Source: Roridomyces roridus (Eukaryota > Basidiomycota > Agaricomycetes > Agaricales > Mycenaceae). From it: 25,337 nucleotides of DNA. Shown here in pieces: positions 10,635 through 18,823 of the stretch. The translations under genes were made by a program, and so were the position numbers. Numbering within the stretch: position 1 is the stretch's first letter; the number at the start of each line of letters is the position of its first letter. The notes under the pieces were generated by a model. That model saw only the letters and a list, made by a program, of their open reading frames with translations, had not been told where the DNA came from and did no database searches. The stretch is taken from NCBI GenBank assembly GCA_029378245.1, contig JARKIF010000356.1:1-25337 (forward strand), written 5' to 3'.

Positions 10635-10979
10635 ATTGAAAGGGGAGATGACGGTTAAGGACAAGATGAGCAGGCCCACGTGACGATTGATCGGCTTGAC
10701 TAGAACCTCGTGGACGCGTCGCTACATCTACGACGCGGCATGTGGGATGCAGAAAGCTATGGGATTGTGCGTCGCTATATCTTTGGTCGTCAATTCAGTC
10801 TCTCATATCAGCCAGCCCCCCTCGGCGACATCCTCCGCACATCCCGTCCTCCGAAGACTGTCGGCGACAAGACACTTTGATAGACGCAGCAAACACGTAT
10901 ACCTTGTGCGGACCCACAGTCATGCATCGCGTCATTTCGGTTGAAAACAAGCAATAGTATATACGTAGATATAAGTAGA
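10635..10979. other. Intergenic spacer between the tandem DUF7918 genes
   Basis: This stretch holds the upstream region of the short DUF7918 gene and the downstream region of the long one, both on the minus strand. The last 40 bp (10940-10979) are AT-rich (ATAGTATATACGTAGATATA), fitting a 3' end region for the long gene. Plus-strand open frames here have no recognisable product. No promoter element can be named with confidence. Confidence 0.4.
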
Positions 10980-13014
10980 TTACAGGGTTAGATCTATCAC
11001 TTCGACAGGGCGGATGCCCTTCAAGTTAGTCTTACTTTCCGCCTTGACCGAACCAGCAAAAGAATCGCGCTTTACTATACGTTCCTTCTTCACTCCAGCA
11101 AGTGACGTCTCGCTCTTGATTTCCGTCTTGACTGCCCCAGTAATTTTCTCCTTCTTCTTGGCGGCACTGGAGGCCATAGACAGCTCGCCTTTTGGTTCTC
11201 TCTTCAATCTATCCTGCGACCCGCCGGCACGACACAGAGTCGTCTTCACCTCGCCCATGGAACCGGACCCCTCGTTCTTGACCTCCTTCTTCACAAGACA
11301 CGCCTCCGAGTCGCGACTCGGTTGGGTTTTCAACACGTTCCCCGATGACTCCGACTCGTCTTTGATCTCCCTCTTCACCCCACCCACAGAATCGGGCCTC
11401 TGGTGCCCGTGCTTGAGCTTCGTCCTGGCGCTCGTTTCCTTCTGCCGAATAAAACCATCCCCAGCCACCTCGACTTTGACTTCCTGCTTTACCGAACCCT
11501 CCTCTTTGACCGACAGCGACTTGGCCAATTGCAAGGATGGTTTGAATTCGGGTTTGATCTCCGGCTTCAGCACGCCTAAGTTGATCTCGGGTTTCGTCCT
11601 ATCCAACACTGCTGGTTTGATCTTCTCCTTCATCCCGCACGTAGATCTCTGTGGTTTGCCGGCGTTTGGCGCCGCAGAGGCTATGAGCTGCTGGGCGCTC
11701 CTCCTCAGATTACGTCGCCCAGTCGGCTCAGGGTCGAGTCGCTGCCTCTTTCTCGGCGATTGCTCGGGTGAAGGCTGGCACTGTTGCATATAGATAAGGG
11801 TGGACACTAACAAACGGGGTTTGCAACGTACCTTGATCTCAAATCCCTCTTTGACCTCCTCTTCTTCCGTGACCATCGTCTCCGTCAACGGACCAGAGAT
11901 TCCGTACGATTCGAGTTTCGGGCCCGGACTAGTATTCATGAGCGGCTCGGAGTTCACGCTCTTCTTCTTCGTCTTCTTCAGCGATGCAGGTTCGGGCCTA
12001 GGTCGGAGCTGAGACTGTTGAAGATGAGCGGAAGCACCAACGGCCGGGTTTGCTCTGAACGTACCTCAATCTCCATCATGTCAAATTTCTCGTTGTCTAC
12101 GTCCTCCTCGTCCGTGTCCATCGTCAAATCCAGGATCTCGATCGGCAAGTTCGACGCGGGTTGTACTCTCGGGACGATCCCTTCAGCTTGCAGGAATTCT
12201 GAATTGACGGGTGAAAAATCTTAGATGAGACAGCGAGTAAGAATACTCACCGAAAGGCCGATACTTGAAAACGAAAGTAACCAACCTCCTCACGATGCTC
12301 GTAGTCGTCTTTCTATTAAACCTCCCCGTTGTCTCAGCTCCGAAGCTACCGTCGCAGATTCGTCAGTTGCAATAGGACTTGATTACGAGGAACGGGCTCA
12401 CTGGACCGAATGAGGAACTCCCGTCTTCAATTTCTCGTGTATGACGCTAACTTCGGCGGGGTTGTCCGTTGTACGACGCACCGGGGGCCGGTCATACCTG
12501 ACCTCGTAGATCCCCAGGCTGATGGTCCCGAGATGGGGTGAAACGACCGCGTTCAGATACTTGTCGTCATCTTCCCGAAGAGTGAGTGACGGCCAATCTC
12601 CAGTGAAACGGAGGTAACACCAACCAGTGAGTGAAATCGTATCGAAAACAAAAGGCCTTCTCGTCGTCGTGGACGTGGATACACTATCCCGGAACGCCAT
12701 CGTGAAGCTCGGCTTCTGCGCATTGGGCGGCTTCATAACTTTGCCTAGACACTTGACACCATCGACGTTGAGAAGCCCAGAGATCGGGGTAGTTTCAGAG
12801 GCTTGAGAGTTTGCCCACTCGACGCGAAAGTGCTTTGAAAGTCGAAAACGAGATGGGATTTCCGGATGACGTTAACCAAAGAGTAGCCCACCTTGTCCCT
12901 CTCAGAAGCGATCCAGCAGCTGGCCTCGAGCCCATCATCCGAGCGTTCCAGGGCGTACTCTGCTAACGGGACACCATCCACAGACACGTAGGCCGAGAAC
13001 TGGCCGATTCGCAT
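10980..13014 (-). CDS. DUF7918 protein, long paralogue with an expanded psi-K-x-E array and two SIM-like motifs
   Basis: Seven exons (13014..12892, 12832..12625, 12570..12402, 12345..12251, 12198..12065, 12008..11832, 11780..10980) sum to 1707 nt, 568 residues, with canonical 51-59-nt introns. The DUF7918 domain (about 1-210) matches the downstream paralogue: GQFSAYVSVDGVPLAEY, ASCWIAS, DDDKYLN, VIHEKLKTGVPHSV, VTFVFKYRPFEFLQAEG. Exons 2 and 4 have the same lengths in both genes (208 and 95 nt). After the domain come IEILDLTMDTDEED (about 219-232), Lys-rich stretches (KKTKKK; SPRKRQR near 310), then fourteen psi-K-x-E motifs over residues 373-550 (LKPE, IKPE, VKEE, VKQE, VKVE, VKRE, IKDE, VKKE, VKNE, LKRE, VKTE, IKSE, VKKE, VKAE) plus VKRD, and a final VEVIDLTL. 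Start 13014 fits the paralogue; 13068 is an alternative. A nuclear SUMO-linked scaffold is inferred. Confidence 0.88.
11781..11831 (-). other. 51-nt intron of the long DUF7918 gene, frame-neutral if retained
   Basis: On the minus strand it has donor GTACGT and acceptor AACAG. Its length is a multiple of three and it contains no stop codon, so reading through adds 17 residues (starting VRCKP) between FEIK and CQPSP without changing the frame. I treat it as an intron because donor, acceptor and length match the other introns of the gene. Retention would place a hydrophobic insert between the second acidic segment and the NLS-like stretch. Confidence 0.6.
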
Positions 13015-13306
13015 GAGTAATTCGATGTCGTGGTTGCAGACAAAAGGCTTGAGACTCGAGAGCGCCAATCACGCCGCACTTCGGCCGCCAGGCGGCCAGG
13101 CGGCCAACCGCCGGAGGTATCTCAGTTGATGACATCAATCTGCTCTTGCTCTCTCTCCACGACCAAGACTTGACCAAGACCATAGGCCTTTTGCTTTTCG
13201 TCCAGGGAAGTACCCGATTGAGATGTCCAAAACGCGCGGCAAGAATCGCCGATCGGAATCAGTCCCAATGTCTCGTTGATGTCTCGCATCCTCCTTCTCC
13301 TACTCA

Positions 13307-15505
13307 ATGGCACTCCCACCAACCAGTGAAATCCACTCGCTTCCCGACGAAATACTGTCGAAAATCTTTCTCTCTGCTACTACTGGGGTTTTTCCCACAC
13401 TCTTGAAACATCCCATCCCGAATCTGTCCCTAAAGACAGAATTGGAGCGGATCGCCAATGCCCCCCTGCTGTCGCTCTCCCGGGTGTGCTCGCGATGGCA
13501 CTCCCTCGCGCTGGAGAGTCCGACGTTGTGGTCCCAGGTCGAGATGCACGGAATCACAGAGCGTGCTCTGGAACAGACGGTTTGTTACAGACCATCGCAC
13601 TCTTGAAGACTCGTCTGGAACGCAGCCGGAATGCGCCACTTCTAGTCCAGTTTAAAGGAGAAACCTTCGATCGCCATCCTCCCCATCCCCTTCTATTCGA
13701 TCTACTGGCGGAGTCCTCGCATCGATGGGAAACAGTGAATTTCCTTTGTAAGATAGGCGGAGTCCGCATCCATCGAGGTGCACGTGATCAAGCGTGACAC
13801 CCGACGCCCGCCGGTACTGCTCGACGACAACAACAAAATTGAACATTCTAAAATGACTGAAATGTGCATTTGGGTTGTAGCTAGAGTTCCTTCATTCCGG
13901 ATTCCCCATTCTAGCCCGTGAAAAAAAGTTTTACCTCATTTTTTTTTGGAAAAGCCTCCAAATGGCATTTGCACCCCAACGGCACCGACTTGGAGAAAAA
14001 GTTCGCCGGATTTCGCGTTTCCCACGGTCACGTGTACAGAAATCAGCACCATATCTATGGACATCCTCACCGTCCCTGCCATCTTTGGATGTTCTAATGT
14101 GTATAGGATACATTTATCATGCAGTAGCTGCAAGAAAAATAAGCAGCTGAGGTCTTTTTTCACGAATGTGGCTTGCGTTGATTGCCATCATAAAATGATG
14201 GCACCGGCCAAGGTCTCGGCAACCCGACCACCTGCCAAATCAAGCTCCGATTGGGGTGATCTTAGCTTACTCCTGGCTCACACGTGCTCACACCAGACTC
14301 ACACACACCTTTCCATGTATGACCCACTCATCCCTGCACATGAATAAAAAATCGAATTTTTTCCGATTTTTTTTTCTGAGTGTTTCTCGTCAATTGGGAC
14401 AGTTTTCACTTTTGACCTCCAGGATTTCGCGTTTCCCACGCCACAGTCACGCGTGACAGTCACTGATGTCACGGTCGATGGATGCGGACTGCGCCTATCT
14501 TACCTTGACGGGCGTTGACACGTCGGGCTTGCGAGGCCGATTGCCCCGTCTCAGAGATTTCCAGGTCATTTGCGATGTTCGTCTCGAGCACTGCAAACCT
14601 GTCACACCGCTCGACTTTCTCGAGACAGCCCCCTTTTTGAACAAGATCAGGCTTCCTACGCCATTGCTGCGCTCGGAGGCCTTGAGGACGATTTCCAAGC
14701 AACTCGCCGATCTCTCACTCATCGTGATGCCGCATCGCGATGAACTGCACACCGTACTACGTTTACTGCCCGAAATGTCCGTTGGAGCGGGATTCTACCT
14801 CGCATTGGACCTTGACCCCACAATTCTGCCACGAAACTGGGAAATGGAGCTATACCTCCCCTCGATTACAGCCTCCCTACGCTGTCTGGCATGCAAAGTC
14901 TGTTCAGCCGGTGTGCAGGCGGATGCACACCAATTGACCTCCACATTCAGCCAGCTATTCACGAGCCTCGCTTTACCGACCTTGGACACACTCATTTTGG
15001 GATACGAGTGTTATCCACAGGAGATGCTGGGTTGGGTACACTCGGCATTCGTCGGTCTATGCCGTCGGTCCTCTCTCGGACGCTGCCTGAAAAGGCTACG
15101 CATATGTTCCAAGTGCGAATTTCGGAGTAGCAGTTGATGGAAATACTGTTTCTCCTCGGGACGCTGGAGCGCCTCGAGATCGGTGACCCGCCCATGAGCC
15201 ACGAAATACCCCTCATCACCGACAGCTTTCTGTGCGCCATGACGCAGGATGAGTCGGGCCATCAAGTTGCGCCCAGACTCGCGCACCTCGTTTGTCAATC
15301 GAGGCTTGCATTCACCCCTGAATGTTTCTCGGAATTCGTCTTGTCCCGATTGACCCATGGACCTCCCGCCTCGCAACTCTTGGTTTGTATACGCCCTGCT
15401 CCGAACAATGACCCAGATATCTTTCGCCAGTCGACGGTGCACACGCTGTTGCGTCAACTCGCGGTTACAAATCGTCGTTTTTCTTATTTGTCGAGGAATA
15501 TATAG
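13307..15505 (+). pseudogene. F-box protein gene, copy 1, interrupted by a MITE
   Basis: The ATG at 13307 opens a typical basidiomycete F-box N-terminus: IHSLPDEILSKIFLSA, PIPNLSLKTELERIANAP, SLSRVCSRWHSLALESPTLW. Lesions relative to the second copy: (a) a 14-bp insertion at 13579-13592 changes the frame after ALEQT; (b) a 750-bp element plus a duplicated TA splits FLC from LTGVDTSGLRGRL; removing element and one TA restores the frame exactly; (c) near 15095-15137 the frame changes again and a TAG lies between VRISE and LMEILFLLGTLERLEIGD. The rest reads HEIPLITDSFLCAM, HQVAPRLAHLVC and FVLSRLTHGPPAS up to the stop at 15505. The intact ancestor would be an SCF-type F-box protein of about 500 residues. 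It is not expected to make a full product. Confidence 0.82.
13751..14500. mobile_element. 750-bp MITE with 26-bp TIRs and TA target duplication (Tc1/mariner-like)
   Basis: The left end begins AGATAGGCGGAGTCCGCATC and continues CATCGA; the right end read on the other strand begins AGATAGGCGCAGTCCGCATC and continues identically, a 25/26 match. TA flanks both ends (13749-13750 and 14501-14502). The second F-box copy shows the empty state. Inside are T-runs, a 19-bp direct repeat, GGATTTCGCGTTTCCCACG (14008-14026 and 14422-14440), and no transposase-like reading frame, so it is non-autonomous. TA duplication is the mark of the Tc1/mariner superfamily. The superfamily call rests on that dinucleotide alone. 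Confidence 0.85.
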
Positions 15506-16115
15506 TCGTTTTGGTGTAAATTCCAATAATAGTGGTGGCACAATTCAATCCGAGTGTCGGATGCACGAAACCTCATACTGGAACAAGTCGCTCCTCCTGT
15601 GCTCAATCCACGCCGGCCGTATTGACCATCGTCCCACCACGAGGATTTGTACGATCGCACCCGAAGTTTCAGATCAAATGTAAGAGTACCATAAAAAAGA
15701 AGCTTGATTCCAGCGCGAATACATGATAATTCGTCTGCGATTGCCAACAAGATCTGCGCTCCATATAAAACTCGCTCGACGTCCGATTACTTCCAAACCT
15801 GACCGAATGGATGCCGAGCGCGTTGGCCATTAGCGGGGAACGACAGCAGTTCCCGAGATCTAGATGTTCAAGTGTTCGCGATTGTATGCTCAATAACTCC
15901 GACAATGAGATCAAGATGAGATCAAGATGAGATGCGATTTTTGGGCACTGCATTAGCTAAGCTCGAGAAATTTCCGTCCTGACTCTTGCTTGACTCCTCC
16001 CTTTACATGGTCCAACGATTGCTCACTGAGGCCGACCAGCACGAATTCGCTTCCTCTAGATTCTGACGCGTGATCCCCGATGGATTGATCTCCCAACCCG
16101 TGGCGACCCCTTCTG
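15506..16115. other. Non-coding flank of the duplicated F-box gene
   Basis: Up to about 15884 this is the downstream part of the segmental duplication, clearly alignable to 23975-24251 but without a conserved open frame. From 15885 to 16115 it is unique; a minus-strand frame (16120-15953) gives SESRGSEFVLVGLSEQS and GGVKQESGRKF, which I cannot assign to a family. GAGATCAAGAT is repeated at 15907-15929. Confidence 0.4.
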
Positions 16116-16467
16116 TGTCGGAAAAAGCCTTTTTTAATTATAATCCAATTATAATCAATTATACACCAATTATAAACAAATAATATCATAATCAAAACAG
16201 CCTTTTATAATTGAATTATAATTGAGGAGAATCTATGAACAAGTGGGCTGGATTTCCCAATCTCGGTGGTAATCTGGTTCACTGAGGCTGCTGTGTGACC
16301 TGTGCACTTTCCGGATAGAGCGTGACGTGACCAGCATGTCCCCAGCGCAGTTTGATTGATTGTTGGCTTTCTCGCATGTTGATCAAAATTGATCACAATC
16401 TATTACAATCGCTTATCATCCCATAATAGCCACGTCCAATTATAATTCGGATCACGTTTTTCCGACA
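16116..16467. mobile_element. Possible AT-rich MITE (TGTCGGAAAAA ends)
   Basis: The left end TGTCGGAAAAA (16116-16126) is matched by its reverse complement TTTTTCCGACA at 16457-16467. Next to both ends are AATTATAAT-type blocks (16135-16230 on the left; 16437-16447 on the right), so the outer 30 bp or so form an imperfect inverted repeat. The left third is strikingly AT-rich in a GC-rich neighbourhood. I could not define a clean target duplication (TGTG occurs on both sides but overlaps the repeat), and no empty site is available, so this remains a candidate. Confidence 0.4.
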
Positions 16468-16563
16468 TGTGGCATCCGTCCTGCGTCCTCGAATATTGGC
16501 GGATTGTGTCTTTCGACAATGCCACCGTCAACGCAATCGCACGTCATCGTCCTCTTTCGGCGT

Positions 16564-17147
16564 TAGTGATGTAAAAGGCTCGGCCTGGGCCGCCAGGCCC
16601 GACCAAGCCGGGCCGGGGCTTAGTGAAGCCGAGCCGGGCCCTGTGTCGGGCTTGGGTGGGCCTAGGGCTCGGGCTTCGACAATCTCAGGCCCTGCGGAGT
16701 CCGCCAGGCCCGGGCCTGGCTGCCGGTACTGATATTTGATGCAACTGGTGTCAGAGTTGTCTGCCGAGTACCGCATATCATACTGATATCAATGCCTGCC
16801 GTGTCAACATTGCAGATTTGTGGCAGATTTGTGAAATCGCACCTCGGCAAGATCCGGTCATATCGTGCAAGCAAAGAGATGTTCGTTTAAGACAATTACA
16901 AGGCAACAAGTGCTCGAATTCTGCTCTTACCATTATTTCTGACAAATACAAATCAGGACACGGAAAAATCTGACGGCACCGCGGGTTTTTGTTGACGGTT
17001 GTGCCAAGCCCGGGCTCAGGCCGCGGCTTGGGGCCTGGCTCGGCTTGTCGACGGCTCGGGCTCGGGCCTGGAGAATTTGGAGCCCGAGCCCACCCAAGCC
17101 GGGCCCAAGCCCGGGCTTTCAGCTGAGCCGGGCCCGTTACATCACTA
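16564..17147. mobile_element. 584-bp hAT-type MITE with 8-bp target duplication
   Basis: The left end TAGTGATGTAA (16564-16574) and the right end TTACATCACTA (17137-17147) are exact inverted repeats. Both are flanked by TTCGGCGT (16556-16563 and 17148-17155), an 8-bp target duplication as made by hAT transposases; the TAGTGATG start fits the usual hAT terminus. Both arms (16575-16730 and 17005-17135) are extremely GC-rich, built of AAGCCGGGCC, GGGCTCGGGC and related palindromic strings, while the core (16740-16980) is AT-richer. No transposase is encoded. It lies about 100 bp upstream of the GATA gene's ATG, probably in the promoter or 5' UTR. Confidence 0.88.
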
Positions 17148-17251
17148 TTCGGCGTTCGTGATCGAACTTGATGCTTCCGCGTTTTCGCGATCGAGGGTGA
17201 TGACAGTCTTGGGCATAGACCCCTGACAAACACACTCTTTCATTTCTACCC

Positions 17252-18823
17252 ATGAACACCAACTATCTGAACACCCGCGAGAGCCACGAGCGCACGGACA
17301 TTGGGGACGGTGGTGGGTACTTCATGCACGCCGGCGAGCTAGACTGACATCTCCTCAGATCTCGACGAGGAGTCGACGTCGTCGACGGTGCCTACGGTGC
17401 CTACGGTGCCTCCGCCCGCCCCGCCCGCCCCGGCTCACCTAGTCGACCCTCTTCCGCTTGTGATAGCCTATACCCCGCACATTGAACAACAATTTCGCCG
17501 ACGCCAATCGCTCGTTGCCCACTGGGCGAGTCGCTCAGGAAACAGACCCCTCACCGGCGAGTCTGCCCCGTTGCGCTACGGTCGTCACGATCGCGACTCT
17601 TGGCCTTTATCCACAGACCTAGACAGCAGCGAGTCTTTCCCGTCGTCGAGCCAGTGGCCTGTCACACCGCCCTCGTCTGACCAGCCCGCCACTGGCTACT
17701 GGGACGTGCCTGTAGCATCCACACGCCGCGAACCATCTTCTTTCCACTACAGTCCGGGGTCCCTCCCCACCGCCATTCTCCACCCCTCGCCCAGGATTCT
17801 CGCATCCCACCGTCGAATCTGTCCCGTCGTCGAGCCGGTGGCCTGTCACACCGCCCTCGTCTGACCAGCCCGCCACTGGCTACTGGGATGCGCCTGTATC
17901 ATCCACACGCCGCGAACCATCTTCTTTCCACTACAGTCCCTCCCCACCGCCGTTCTCCACCCCTCGCCCAGGATTCTCGCATCCCACCGTCGAATCTGTC
18001 CCGTCGTCGAGCCGGTGGCCTGTCACACCGGCCACGCCTGGCCAGCTAGACACCGCGTACTTGTACGCGCCTCCTGCCCCACCTGGAGGATCGTCGACAT
18101 ATCAGCGCTACGATTTCTCACCCGTGCAGCAGTGGATGCCCCCACCTCCTGACCACAACTACTTTCGAATGCCCACGTTGTCCTTCTCGGAAGGAAACAG
18201 TTACTCCGCGGAGACGCTGCCACCGCCAGTCACCTACGATCACGGTCACGCTGGCGCTCCCGTCGTCCATGGGGGGCCAGTCGAGTACACCGACGACGCG
18301 GCCGTCAAACAGAGTGACCGAATGCACCGCAGGTGCCACAACTGCGGAGCCACGGTACGAGATCGCCACTACTGACGAGTGTTCCTTGACTGACCATCGA
18401 CGACGGCAGGAGCGTCCTGTCTGGCGAAGGAGTAAACTTGTGAAGGGCAAAGTGGTGCGTCCTAAATCTCAATCTTGTCACAAGTATCCACATTGATCGG
18501 CTTATTAGGTCTGTGATACGTGCGGCAAATATGAGATTGCCTACGGACGCCTGCGCCCAGACGAATTACAGAACCGTGCCGCGGCAAGGCGAGGTAGAGG
18601 AGCTGGACGGCGTCGGCAACGGAATGTCGGGAGGATTGCCGGTGCCGGTGAAGAGGACGACTCTATCGGGAATGGAGGTCAGGTGTATGGGGGTGGGAGT
18701 CCTGGTGTCCCTGTGCCAACAAATTTCGTGGCGGCGGACGAGTCGAGGGACGGGGGCATGCCCAGTGAAGAAGCACTAGAGTCTGAGTCTGAGGCGACGG
18801 ATGGAGACGTGGACCCATGGTGA
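17252..18823 (+). pseudogene. GATA-type zinc-finger protein gene with a frame-breaking 7-bp insertion
   Basis: GATA fingers bind (A/T)GATA(A/G) sites and regulate transcription. Exon 1 starts at ATG 17252 (MNTNYLNTRESHER). An intron (17313-17358) leads to a Pro/Ser-rich exon 2 with a VPT microrepeat and a 59-residue tandem repeat. The finger spans two introns: CHNCGAT ends exon 2 (18354), intron 18355-18409, exon 3 ERPVWRRSKLVKGKV, intron 18455-18508, then VCDTCGKYEIAYGRLRPDEL. This gives C-x2-C-x18/19-C-x2-C depending on which of two adjacent donors (18452 or 18455) is used. The acidic tail ends DGDVDPW at TGA 18821. Seven extra bases at 17756-17762 shift the frame, so the literal reading stops near 17864, before the finger; without them the exons total 1410 nt (469 residues). 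It is either a recent lesion or an assembly error. Confidence 0.75.
17640..18000 (+). repeat. Tandem duplication, 177-bp coding unit (units of 184 and 177 bp)
   Basis: Units begin CCGTCGTCGAGCCRGTGGCC at 17640, 17824 and (partial third) 18001. The second unit is 177 bp, exactly 59 codons (PSSSRWPVTPPSSDQPATGY onward). The first is 184 bp because GGGGTCC is inserted at 17756-17762. Otherwise the two differ at only a handful of positions, so the duplication is recent. Confidence 0.92.

Larger units (their letters stand above)
13300..15884 (+). repeat. Segmental duplication, copy 1
   Basis: This stretch, minus the 750-bp MITE within it, aligns in the same order and orientation to 22540-24251. 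The shared segment covers the whole F-box gene and continues about 380 bp past its end: TTGTACGAT..CGAAGTTTCAG, AAACTCGCTCGACGT and GGCGGGGAACGA-like blocks are common to both downstream flanks. Similarity stops upstream of the start codons and again after GTGTTCGCGAT (15884 and 24251). Confidence 0.8.

Noticed and set aside
11014..11793. A 259-codon plus-strand open frame opposite the long DUF7918 gene.
   Set aside because: It is the antisense of a Lys/Glu-rich exon, which leaves few stops on the other strand. The minus-strand gene has matching introns, a paralogue and motifs; the plus frame has none.
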